Assembly (NCBI GenBank): GCA_015231595.1
Contig: JADGBH010000009.1
Location: forward strand, 26,314-90,313
Source of the DNA: Desulfobacterales bacterium
GTDB lineage: Bacteria; Desulfobacterota; Desulfobacteria; Desulfobacterales; JADGBH01
Direction: 5' to 3'
DNA length: 64,000 bases
Shown here: positions 28,065 through 36,576 of the stretch, one piece after another
Position numbering within the stretch: position 1 is the first letter of the stretch
How the letters are laid out: each line of letters begins with the position of its first letter
Notes under the pieces: model-generated
Databases searched by the model: none
Told to the model about the DNA's origin: nothing
The model's input: the letters and a program-made list of their open reading frames with translations, nothing else
Translations under genes and position numbers: made by a program

Positions 28065-31000
28065 ATGTCAGAGAAAAATGCACCTGTTTCGGGTGTTATT
28101 GTAAATATTGTGAGAGCTTTTTTAACGTCCCACTTGTCAATCATGTTAATTATTATTGCTTTATGCTTTGGGGGAGCCGCTATTCTTGTAACTCCAAAAG
28201 AAGAAGAACCCCAAATTGTTGTTCCTGTTGCTGATATTTATGTTCAAGCTCCTGGTTCTTGCCCTGAAGAAGTTGAAAAGCTTGTTGCGTCTCCACTTGA
28301 ACGGTTTTTATGGCAAATTGACGGAGTAGAATATGTTTATTCAATGTCAACAAGGGATATGGCTGTTATAACAGTTAGATTTTATGTCGGAGAAGATAGA
28401 GAAAATTCTCTTGTAAAACTTCATAATAAAATATCAATGCACATGGATAAAGCGCCGGCAATTGTAAAAGGCTGGGTTATAAAGCCTGTTGAAATAGATG
28501 ACGTTCCTATAGTTAATATAACATTGTATTCACATAAATATGGTGATTTTGAGCTGAGACGAATTGGCGAAGAGATTTTATCACGACTTTCTGAGGTAAA
28601 GGATATTTCAAATACCCAGATTATAGGCGGAAACCAACGGGAAGTTAGAGTTGAGCTAAACCCTGAGCTTATGGCTGGTTTTAACGTCTCTGTCCTTGAA
28701 ATTATTCAAGCTCTTAAAGGATCTGATTCGTCTGTAACAGCTGGGAATATCTCAAAATTTAATAAAGAATTTACTATAACAAGTAATTCTTTTCTTTCGT
28801 CAAAAGAAGATGTATTGTCCTTAATGGTAGGTGTAAATAAGGATAAACCCGTTTATCTAAGGGATATAGCAAATGTAATTGACGGGCCTTCTGAAACTTC
28901 TAATTATACGCGAATAGGATTTTCAAATTATTACAGGCAAAAACATAAAAAAACTGATGAAAATATTATTTATCCTGCTGTTACACTAGCTCTTGCTAAG
29001 AAAAAAGGAACTAATGCAGTAAACGTTGCGGATAATATACTAGAAAAATTTAAAGAATTAAAAAAAGATATAATTCCTGATGGTGTTAATGCTGAAATTA
29101 CGAGAAATTATGGAGAAACAGCTCATTTAAAAGTGAATGAACTTTTAAGCTCTCTTGCATTTGCAATAATTTCAGTAATCGCTCTTTTAGCTTTTACTTT
29201 AGGCTGGAAGGAGGCTTTAATTGTAGCGTTCGCAGTTCCTATAAGTTTTGCATTGGCTTTGTTTGTGAACTTGATGTTCGGATATACGATAAACCGTGTA
29301 ACACTTTTTGCTCTTATTTTATCACTCGGTCTTGTAGTTGATGATCCGATAACCAATGTTGATAATATTCAGCGCCACATTAAAATGAAGGTATTTGACC
29401 CAATTAATGCTTCTCTTTTTGCTGTTAATGAAGTTCTTCCTCCTGTTATAATGTCAACGCTTGCAATAATCGTATGTTTTTTACCGCTTTTTTATATAAC
29501 TGGTATGATGGGACCTTATATGGCTCCAATGGCAATAAACGTACCCCTTACAGTTACATTTTCAACAGTATGTGCTCTTTCTATTGTTCCATGGATGTCC
29601 TATAATCTTCTAAAAAATATAGGGAATAGTGATTCAAGTTCGTCTAATGGCGGTCAATCAAAATCCATGAAAATACTTGATAAAATTTATCGACCCATAA
29701 TTATGCCTTTTCTCAAGTCACAAGCTAAAAGATATATGCTTTTGCTTGCAATTATATTTATGCTTTTTGTTTGTGGAGGTCTTGCTATTTTTAGGCTTGT
29801 GCCTTTAAAGCTTCTTCCTTTTGACAATAAAAATGAATTCCAAATAGTAATTGATATGCCTGAAGGAACTACCCTTGAAAATACATCAAAAGTTGTTTCT
29901 TGTTTTGAAGATTATCTAAAATCCGTTCCTGAATGCACCAATTTTGTGTCCTATGTCGGAAATTCTTCTCCAATGGACTTCAACGGAATGGTAAGGCATT
30001 ATTATTTAAGAAAAGGAAGTAATTTTGCGGATGTTCGTGTTAATCTTGTTAGTAAAGACATACGAAGCCAGCAAAGTCATGAAATTTTATTACGTTTAAG
30101 AAATGACCTTGAAAATATAGCAAAAGAAAACAACGCATCAGTTCAACTTGTTGAAGTGCCTCCTGGCCCTCCTGTTTTATCAACAATAGTTGCTGAAATA
30201 TCGGGCGATGCAGATAAATCATATAGAGATCTTATCAAAGGGGCTGAGCATGTCACAAAGATTATGACAAAAGAACCTTTTGTTGTTGATATTAATGACT
30301 CGACTGAGGCTGACCGAACAAGATTTGAATTTATAGTGGATAAAGAAAAAGCATCTCTTCATGGTGTTAGCGCTGAAATGATTTTAACAACGTTGCGGAC
30401 AGCTATAGGAGGAATCAATCCTGCAACTGTCCATATTGCTTCAGAACGACAGCCCCTTGTTATAAACCTTACTCTTCCAAGGGAAAAACGTTCTGATATG
30501 GCAAGCCTAAGCCAGATTCCGGTTAAAACAGCATTCGGGCTTAGTGTTCCCATGGCTGAATTTGTTAAAATTGTTGAAGTTCCGGTCAATCAGCCAATTT
30601 ATCATAAAAATTTGGAAAGACTTGTTTTTGTTAATGCCGAAATGGCTGGAAGAGCTCCGGCTGAAGCTATTCTTGATATGCAAAATGAGCTTGAAAAAGA
30701 TAAAATGCCTGAAGGAACAAAAGTAAACTGGGCTGGTGAAGGAGAGTGGAAAATTACTATAGATGTTTTTAGAGATATGGGAATTGCTTATGGTGCTGCA
30801 CTTCTTGGTATTTATATTCTTCTTGTCATACAGACTAATTCATTTTCAATGCCTTTTCTGCTTATGATATCAATACCCTTGACAATACTTGGAATAATGC
30901 CGGGTTTTTTCATTTTAAATCTTATTTCAGCAAATTCTATAGGTGGTTTTCAAAATCCCATATTTTTTACAGCTACGAGTATGATAGGAATGATAGCCTT

Positions 31001-31277
31001 AGGCGGCATAGTTATAAGAAACTCCCTTGTATTGATAGAATTTATAGATGACGCTGTAAAACAAGGAGTTGAATTTAAAGAAGCTATTCTTCAAAGCGGA
31101 GTCATACGAATGAGGCCTATTCTTCTAACTGCCGCAACAACTGTTGTAGGAGCCATACCAATAACTTTTGACCCCATATTTTCCGGTCTTGCATGGGCTT
31201 TGATTTTTGGGCTTTTCGCATCAACGCTATTTACTTTGCTCGTAATTCCTGTAACCTATTACGCATTAAATAAATAA
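28065..31277 (+). CDS. RND-family efflux pump (AcrB/HAE type)
   Basis: A 1070-residue, 12-helix inner membrane transporter. Helix 1 is near residues 20-42, the two large periplasmic loops are about 45-325 and 545-850, and the proton-relay aspartate pair is in LSLGLVVDDPITNVDNIQRH of helix 4. The matching helix-10 position reads GIVIRNSLVLIEF, with Arg where AcrB has Lys. The start is taken at 28065 because GGAGGAGGG lies upstream; an earlier in-frame codon at 28038 overlaps the adaptor. Substrate unknown; organic or drug-like compounds are likely for this subfamily. Confidence 0.92.
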   Translation: MSEKNAPVSGVIVNIVRAFLTSHLSIMLIIIALCFGGAAILVTPKEEEPQIVVPVADIYVQAPGSCPEEVEKLVASPLERFLWQIDGVEYVYSMSTRDMAVITVRFYVGEDRENSLVKLHNKISMHMDKAPAIVKGWVIKPVEIDDVPIVNITLYSHKYGDFELRRIGEEILSRLSEVKDISNTQIIGGNQREVRVELNPELMAGFNVSVLEIIQALKGSDSSVTAGNISKFNKEFTITSNSFLSSKEDVLSLMVGVNKDKPVYLRDIANVIDGPSETSNYTRIGFSNYYRQKHKKTDENIIYPAVTLALAKKKGTNAVNVADNILEKFKELKKDIIPDGVNAEITRNYGETAHLKVNELLSSLAFAIISVIALLAFTLGWKEALIVAFAVPISFALALFVNLMFGYTINRVTLFALILSLGLVVDDPITNVDNIQRHIKMKVFDPINASLFAVNEVLPPVIMSTLAIIVCFLPLFYITGMMGPYMAPMAINVPLTVTFSTVCALSIVPWMSYNLLKNIGNSDSSSSNGGQSKSMKILDKIYRPIIMPFLKSQAKRYMLLLAIIFMLFVCGGLAIFRLVPLKLLPFDNKNEFQIVIDMPEGTTLENTSKVVSCFEDYLKSVPECTNFVSYVGNSSPMDFNGMVRHYYLRKGSNFADVRVNLVSKDIRSQQSHEILLRLRNDLENIAKENNASVQLVEVPPGPPVLSTIVAEISGDADKSYRDLIKGAEHVTKIMTKEPFVVDINDSTEADRTRFEFIVDKEKASLHGVSAEMILTTLRTAIGGINPATVHIASERQPLVINLTLPREKRSDMASLSQIPVKTAFGLSVPMAEFVKIVEVPVNQPIYHKNLERLVFVNAEMAGRAPAEAILDMQNELEKDKMPEGTKVNWAGEGEWKITIDVFRDMGIAYGAALLGIYILLVIQTNSFSMPFLLMISIPLTILGIMPGFFILNLISANSIGGFQNPIFFTATSMIGMIALGGIVIRNSLVLIEFIDDAVKQGVEFKEAILQSGVIRMRPILLTAATTVVGAIPITFDPIFSGLAWALIFGLFASTLFTLLVIPVTYYALNK

Positions 31278-31292
31278 ATTTTAGAGGTGAAT

Positions 31293-32675
31293 ATGACGAT
31301 AAAAGATATATTTCCTACAGCAATAAAAGGTAATTTAGCTGATATGATTACATTTTCCATGAGGCGTATGTGTGATATGAATATTCATGGAATAATAGCA
31401 TTTGACGGCAACGTTGATTATGAACTAATAAAAAAAGCAATTCGCCTTTCTTTTGATGCTGAACCTGTTATAGGATGCAGGCTTATTGTATCGGAAAAAA
31501 TGTTTTATTGGAAGCGTAGAAATGATATTGATGATATGAATTTTTGCGCTTTAAAAGAAACAAATGATGTAGAATCGGAGATGCATAATTTTTTAATAAT
31601 TCCGATGGATCCTGAAAAAGATGCTCAAATTCAAGCAATTATTTTAAGGGCTGAAAATGATACTTTATGCATTAAAGTTAATCATGGAATTGCTGACGCT
31701 GGTGGAGCAAAAGAATATCTTTATTTACTTGCCGATATATATTCAAAATTGAAAGATGACCCTTCATATAAGCCTAAAATAAATGTTACTGGCAGAAGAG
31801 GACTTAAACAGATAGCTGACAGATTTAATTTTTTCGAAAAACTAAAAATTATTCGAAGGATTTTTAGAAATTTAAAATCAGATAGTTTTTATTTGCTTCA
31901 TGGAATCAGGGTAACAAAACAATTAAGAGATCCTAAATATTCCTCATATAAATATTGGAATTTCCCGTTAGTTAATAAGGGCGATTCTGATAGAAAATTT
32001 GAAATATATAAAATCCTTCCAGAACAATTCAGAAATTTAAAAGCCTATGGACAAAAATATAATGCAACGATCAATGACATCTTATTAGCGGCCTTTTATA
32101 GAGCTTTTTTTGATATTATAAATCCAGACAAAAATGAACCTCTACATATACTATCTACCGCTGATCTTAGAAGATATCTCCCAGGAGAAAAAGCTGAAGC
32201 AATATGTAATTTATCTGGTTTTGTCCATGTTAATATCGGAAGAAAACTTGGCAAAACCTTTTTAGATACCTTAATTAAAGTTCGTGATCGTATGAATTTT
32301 TATAAATCAGATTGCATCGGACTGGCTGATTTTCCTCCATTTTTACCATTAAAAATTTTTCCAGTTAAATGGGCTTTAGGAGTATTTAAAGGTTTTTTCG
32401 AGACCGTAATAAATGATGCTGAATCTATTTTTCCTGTAATTACAAACATGGGAATTATTCATCTGAAGCGCGATTCTTTTAAGGGTTCTGTAATCAAAGA
32501 TGCTTTTCTTACGGCCCCTGTAATGTTTTATTCGTTTACTGGGTTTGGAATCACAGGCTTCGGAGAATCTATTACGATAAGTATTGGAATTTGTGGAAGT
32601 AAAATTAACAACGATATAGTTAAAGAACTTTTTAAAAGGCTTGACAATGAATTAACTTTAAATGTTTATAATTAA
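31293..32675 (+). CDS. Condensation-domain/CoA-dependent acyltransferase superfamily protein
   Basis: A 460-residue protein with the BAHD/condensation/WS-DGAT-type fold. The active-site motif reads VNHGIADAGGAKEYLY, a variant of H-H-x-x-x-D-G with Asn for the first His. Later, ATINDILLAAFYRAF and LSTADLRRYLPGEKAEAICNLSGFVHVNI are typical of the second half. The ATG at 31293 has AGAGGTG upstream; a GTG two codons earlier is possible. It follows the RND pump by 15 bases and probably shares its operon, which hints that it makes or modifies an acylated compound exported by the pump. That link is inference. Confidence 0.75.
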   Translation: MTIKDIFPTAIKGNLADMITFSMRRMCDMNIHGIIAFDGNVDYELIKKAIRLSFDAEPVIGCRLIVSEKMFYWKRRNDIDDMNFCALKETNDVESEMHNFLIIPMDPEKDAQIQAIILRAENDTLCIKVNHGIADAGGAKEYLYLLADIYSKLKDDPSYKPKINVTGRRGLKQIADRFNFFEKLKIIRRIFRNLKSDSFYLLHGIRVTKQLRDPKYSSYKYWNFPLVNKGDSDRKFEIYKILPEQFRNLKAYGQKYNATINDILLAAFYRAFFDIINPDKNEPLHILSTADLRRYLPGEKAEAICNLSGFVHVNIGRKLGKTFLDTLIKVRDRMNFYKSDCIGLADFPPFLPLKIFPVKWALGVFKGFFETVINDAESIFPVITNMGIIHLKRDSFKGSVIKDAFLTAPVMFYSFTGFGITGFGESITISIGICGSKINNDIVKELFKRLDNELTLNVYN

Positions 32676-32789
32676 AATGACATGCTATTTCCTTTCTCTT
32701 GATATCCAAATCGCGGGAGGGGCTGTTAAGTTCTAAAATTTTAAGCAATTTCAGATATTTTAAAGAACCATGTTATCTTTTAGAGATTG

Positions 32790-32861
32790 TAGGGGCGACC
32801 GGCTGGTCGCCCAATTCCATTATGTAACAATTTCCAAAGGGCGACCAGCCGGTCGCCCCTA
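32790..32861. repeat. Inverted pair of REP-like units (long hairpin)
   Basis: The 23-bp arms 32790-32812 (from TAGGGGCGACC) and 32839-32861 are exact reverse complements with a 26-base loop. Each arm is itself a GGGCGACC...GGTCGCCC palindrome, so alternative cruciforms are possible. Confidence 0.85.
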
Positions 32862-32922
32862 TATGCATCAAGCTAAAATTGTGGCCAATTAAATCAATTG
32901 GTTATAATCGTATTGAGTCTAT

Positions 32923-33058
32923 CGTCATTCCGGGGAAAATCAGAAAATCTTTTAGATTTTCTGATTTTCCCCGGAATCCAGAAAATATGAAGACGTTAAG
33001 ACTGGATTCCGGGTTGAAATTGAAAAATATTCATTTTTCAATTTCCCCCGGAATGACG
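32923..33058. repeat. CGTCATTCCGGGG-bounded element with two internal hairpins
   Basis: Bounded by CGTCATTCCGGGG and its reverse complement. Inside are a near-ideal hairpin with 24-bp perfect arms and a 3-base loop (32927-32950/32954-32977) and a second hairpin with 13-bp arms (33016-33028/33033-33045). It is the innermost element of the nested repeat cluster. Confidence 0.85.
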
Positions 33059-33200
33059 TCTCAAGACCTGTAACATCAATATTCTATAAATTAGCTTGAT
33101 GCATATGCGGTCGCCCCTACAGTGAAATGGGCTTTAAATAAAGCACCTACGAAGAACTTAACAGCCCTGCCCCTTGCGGGAGAGCCTTTGTGTAAAAGGT

Positions 33201-33230
33201 AGGACACACCCAATTGTTCGAGTGTGTCCT
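33201..33230 (-). terminator. Hairpin at the end of the chemoreceptor gene
   Basis: AGGACACAC (33201-33209) pairs with GTGTGTCCT (33222-33230). It begins at the stop codon of the minus-strand chemoreceptor gene and is followed on that strand by a TTTT stretch, so it probably ends that transcript. Confidence 0.6.
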
Positions 33231-34888
33231 TATGACAAATTAAATTTTTTCATTAATGATTGCAAATTATCAGAAACCTCTTTCAATTGCTGGCTTATTA
33301 GAGATATCTCATTTATAGCTTTTGAAGTGCTATGCAAAGAGCTTTCTATGTCTGATAAAGCTTTAACTACTTGCCTTGTTGCCTCGTGTTGTTGCAGTGT
33401 AGAAGAAGATATTTGTTTTGCTACATCGGTTGTAGATTGGGCTTCTGATAATATTACTTTAAGAAGTTCGACTGTTTCAGAAAATGAATTTAATGAATCA
33501 TTAATACCTTGACTGTTTTTTTCAGAAACAATAACCATGTAATTAGAAGCTTCTTGTATTTCATTGATTTTATTTTCTATATCCCCTGTCGACTCGGTAA
33601 CTATTTCTGCTAATCGTCTTATTTCAGAAGCGACTACATTGAATCTTTTACCAGCTTCTCCTGAGCCGGCTGCTTCCAGTGCAGCGTTAAAGGCGATCAA
33701 TTTAGTTTGGGATGCAATCCCATTAATAATTTCCATTACCTTTGTTATTTCATCAATTTTTTTCTTTAATTCAATTAATTGCTTTATACTTTTTTCGTTT
33801 TCTTCGTTTATTGAATATATTTTCTTCATCATTACTGTAGAATATTCAGAACCTTTTTTACTGCTCTGCAAGGTATTGTCTGAAATTTGAACAACATATT
33901 CTGAATTTTTAGCGATTTGACTGGAAGACGCTGCAAATTGTTCCATTGTAGATGAAATTTCAGTTATTGAAGAGCTTTGTTGTGTAAAAATTGAAGCTAA
34001 ATCAAAAACAGCCTTTGATACATTTTCGGCAAATAAATCGATATTTACAACATTTTCGGAAACTTTAGATATGATTTCCCTCAAGCTTTTTATCATATCT
34101 TTTTCAGCCATTAATAGATTACCAATTTCATCTTTTCTATCCGTATGGATTCCAACAGAAAGATCATAATTTTTCAATCGGTTAGCCACGCCGGCAAGTT
34201 CATCAAGGGGTTTGATGGTAAGACGCTTTAAAATTCTAAAAGCTATACCAATTGCTATGATTAATACTAAAATAGCTATCACCTGATATTTAAAAACTTT
34301 ATTCAAGGATGATAACAATGTGTTATGGGATTTTGAGGTATCAGATACTATTTTTTTTTTAATTTTAGACATTTTATCATGAATTGACTTATCTGTATAA
34401 TAAACATAGATTTTTCCGACTATTCGGTCATTTTTGAATGAATTTACTTTAAATATCAAATCATTATTAACTTCAAACTCTTTAGGTAAAGACATTCCAG
34501 TCTTAATATCTTCCTTTTTCCAAGCAGAGATAATCGGTTCATTCATATCATCAAATACGCTTATAGCAACTATTTCAGGATATTTCATGTAGGCTAATAT
34601 AGATATTTTTATACCTTCCGTTACATATTGAAATATATATTCGGTGCAAACATGACTCAACATTTCGGCATTGAATTTAACATTATTATAAAGCGATAAT
34701 TCTTCAGAAGATTTTCTATCAGAAATAGAAAGGTTTATGTTGTCTATGTTTTTGTTAATAAAATCGTTTATCCCTTTTCGCTGCATAATAATCAGATTAT
34801 AGCTGCTAATAAGAGCGGCAAATAAAAGGAAAAAGCTTATTAATGTTAGTTTTGTTGATATTTTAATATTTTTTGTGAATTGAATCAT
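33230..34888 (-). CDS. Methyl-accepting chemotaxis protein
   Basis: A 552-residue chemoreceptor. Membrane helices at about 13-34 and 201-219 enclose a periplasmic sensor domain of about 165 residues. A HAMP segment follows (about 220-270, IKPLDELAGVANRLKNYDL), then the MCP signalling coiled coil with the hairpin-tip region MEIINGIASQTKLIAFNAAL and EAAGSGEAGKRFNVVASEIR. The tip differs from the usual I-A-x-Q-T-N-L-L-A-L-N pattern in having K for N. No CheR-docking pentapeptide is seen at the end. A solute-binding-type gene lies 52 bases upstream on the same strand and may supply its ligand. Confidence 0.9.
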   Translation of the reverse strand: MIQFTKNIKISTKLTLISFFLLFAALISSYNLIIMQRKGINDFINKNIDNINLSISDRKSSEELSLYNNVKFNAEMLSHVCTEYIFQYVTEGIKISILAYMKYPEIVAISVFDDMNEPIISAWKKEDIKTGMSLPKEFEVNNDLIFKVNSFKNDRIVGKIYVYYTDKSIHDKMSKIKKKIVSDTSKSHNTLLSSLNKVFKYQVIAILVLIIAIGIAFRILKRLTIKPLDELAGVANRLKNYDLSVGIHTDRKDEIGNLLMAEKDMIKSLREIISKVSENVVNIDLFAENVSKAVFDLASIFTQQSSSITEISSTMEQFAASSSQIAKNSEYVVQISDNTLQSSKKGSEYSTVMMKKIYSINEENEKSIKQLIELKKKIDEITKVMEIINGIASQTKLIAFNAALEAAGSGEAGKRFNVVASEIRRLAEIVTESTGDIENKINEIQEASNYMVIVSEKNSQGINDSLNSFSETVELLKVILSEAQSTTDVAKQISSSTLQQHEATRQVVKALSDIESSLHSTSKAINEISLISQQLKEVSDNLQSLMKKFNLS

Positions 34889-34940
34889 AATTATTGATGT
34901 CCAAAATTTAGAATAAAAAAATTGATTAATTCCTATAGAA

Positions 34941-35717
34941 TTATTTTGACATTAAACCGTATTTTTCCCATAGGAGAGATAATCTCCCAGATTTTTCTAA
35001 GCCATCTAAAATTAGATTTAGCTCCTTAGCTGAAGATTTAGAACTTTTTCTTGTAAGAATACCAAGATTATATTCTTGATCAAGTTTAGTTGAAATTAAT
35101 AATTGTTTTTTTATTTGAGGATTTTCGTTAAGATATTTTTTTAAATAAGATTTTGTTACAACAGCTATATCAGCTTTCCCGTTTAATACTTTGGAAATAT
35201 TGGCTATATGGGATAAGCTCGTTTCTGCATTAAAGTTTTTCTTTAAATATTCCTCATCAGCGTTAAAATTAGCAAATTTATAATGATAACCAAGATATAT
35301 AGCAAGTTTTTTCCCTTTTAAATCATCAAAATAACTTTGAGTTTTAGATGGAAAATTTTTTGTAACATAAACTTCTCCTCCCTTGAAAAATATTTTTGTA
35401 GATTCAACATTTTCTTCTTTCCAGCCCCATTCAATTCCTTCAAAAAGTATAATGTCATATAATTTGTTTTCAAAATTTTTGTAGCGTCTTTTTGACGAAG
35501 TCGGAACAAATGTAAATTTATATTTACTTTGAAAATTATTCATTTCTTCGATTAAATCTAAAGTAATACCTGTATAAATATTATCGGCGTATTCAATAAA
35601 TGGAGGGAAAACATAGCCACCTACATTCACAATATCCATTCCATAAATTGGAGAGATCAAGATTAACATTAATATAAAAAAAATTGCATTAATCATTAAT
35701 TTTGATAGTCTTCCCAT
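34941..35717 (-). CDS. Periplasmic solute-binding protein, family 3
   Basis: A 258-residue secreted protein with an N-terminal signal (MGRLSKLMINAIFFILMLIL) and the SBP family-3 fold: VGGYVFPPFIEYADNIYTGI, LDLIEEMNNFQSKYKF, FEGIEWGWKEENV and LISTKLDQEYNLGILTRKSS. The start at 35717 is preferred because AAGGA lies seven bases upstream; an in-frame ATG pair at 35735-35738 has no ribosome site. No ABC permease or ATPase is adjacent; the chemoreceptor that follows suggests a sensory role rather than uptake. Confidence 0.83.
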   Translation of the reverse strand: MGRLSKLMINAIFFILMLILISPIYGMDIVNVGGYVFPPFIEYADNIYTGITLDLIEEMNNFQSKYKFTFVPTSSKRRYKNFENKLYDIILFEGIEWGWKEENVESTKIFFKGGEVYVTKNFPSKTQSYFDDLKGKKLAIYLGYHYKFANFNADEEYLKKNFNAETSLSHIANISKVLNGKADIAVVTKSYLKKYLNENPQIKKQLLISTKLDQEYNLGILTRKSSKSSAKELNLILDGLEKSGRLSLLWEKYGLMSK

Positions 35718-35943
35718 AAAATTTTCCTTTATCATCATAAATGTAAATGAAAGCTATATAAAATAATTGAAAAGTAATTGTCAATAATACATATTTTTCA
35801 ATTTTTCAAATAAATTAAAGTTATCCATTCTGAATGGTAACTGTAAATGTGAATTTCTAAAATGATTATAAATCTATAAATCACTGCATAGTTGACAGTA
35901 ACTTGTTTGCAGTGTATTAAATCAAAAAATATTGGAGGATATC

Positions 35944-36438
35944 ATGGAATTTTATATCTTAGCTGGCCTTCCAGGAAGTGGTAAAAGTACAACTGGACAA
36001 AGATTAAAACAAGAAAAAAATTGTTTTGTTGTTTCATCAGATACTATTCGCCTTGCTTTAAATGCTGGAATTTATCCCCGTGACGATGAAAAAGGAGATT
36101 ATACATTTCTTGAACCCATTGTTTGGGACTTAGTTAGCAAAGCTATTCATTTTTTATTACAGAAAGGACGATCTGTAGCCCTTGATGCTACAAATCTCAA
36201 TCGTCAAAGCCGTAAACAATGGATTGATTTAGCTTATTCTATTAACCCAAATATTGAAATTACAGTTTTATGGCATACTTCTAATTATGATTCGCCTCAA
36301 AGATGGCAGCAAGAAAGAGGCCATATTGAAAAAGAATATTGGCGAATTCGTAGCAAATTAGAGAGCAACATTGAATTGCCTTCAGAAGATGAGGGCATAA
36401 AAGTTCAAATTATTGATCAATTTAGTGAAAAGGAATGA
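35944..36438 (+). CDS. P-loop AAA/kinase-type ATP-binding protein
   Basis: A 164-residue soluble kinase-fold protein. Walker A is GLPGSGKSTTGQRL near the N-terminus, followed by VVSSDTIRLALNAG and SVALDATNLNRQSRKQWIDL, the pattern of T4 polynucleotide-kinase-like and zeta-toxin-like small kinases. The ATG at 35944 has GGAGG five bases before it; an upstream TTG would put that site inside the gene. Substrate (nucleic acid end, sugar or other) cannot be told. It stands alone before the mutase operon. Confidence 0.78.
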   Translation: MEFYILAGLPGSGKSTTGQRLKQEKNCFVVSSDTIRLALNAGIYPRDDEKGDYTFLEPIVWDLVSKAIHFLLQKGRSVALDATNLNRQSRKQWIDLAYSINPNIEITVLWHTSNYDSPQRWQQERGHIEKEYWRIRSKLESNIELPSEDEGIKVQIIDQFSEKE

Positions 36439-36576
36439 TTTTTGTTTTGGTCTAATTGCAAAAAAAACATAAAAGTTTAATAACTTAAACGAAGATTAAT
36501 ACCCAATGAAAAATACAATTTTTTAATATCAAACTGAGCTAAAACCTTAAATTTAGAGACTATAAGGAGGTATTTT

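Larger units (their letters stand above)
32720..33167. repeat. Concentric nest of five inverted repeats
   Basis: Five pairs of exact inverted repeats lie one inside the other: 32720-32734/33153-33167 (15 bp, GGGCTGTTAAGTTCT), 32788-32801/33108-33121 (14 bp), 32861-32876/33091-33106 (16 bp, ATATGCATCAAGCTAA), 32923-32935/33046-33058 (13 bp, CGTCATTCCGGGG) and 32971-32981/33002-33012 (11 bp). Sequence between layers is not symmetric, so this is not one long palindrome but looks like palindromic elements inserted into each other. It lies between convergent genes and contains no gene. Confidence 0.85.

Noticed and set aside
32879..33073. 64-codon frame inside the nested palindromes
   Set aside because: It is composed of the repeat arms themselves and has no ribosome site.
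36439..36576. Possible cobalamin riboswitch before mutA
   Set aside because: The leader is short, AT-rich and lacks a B12-box-like sequence.
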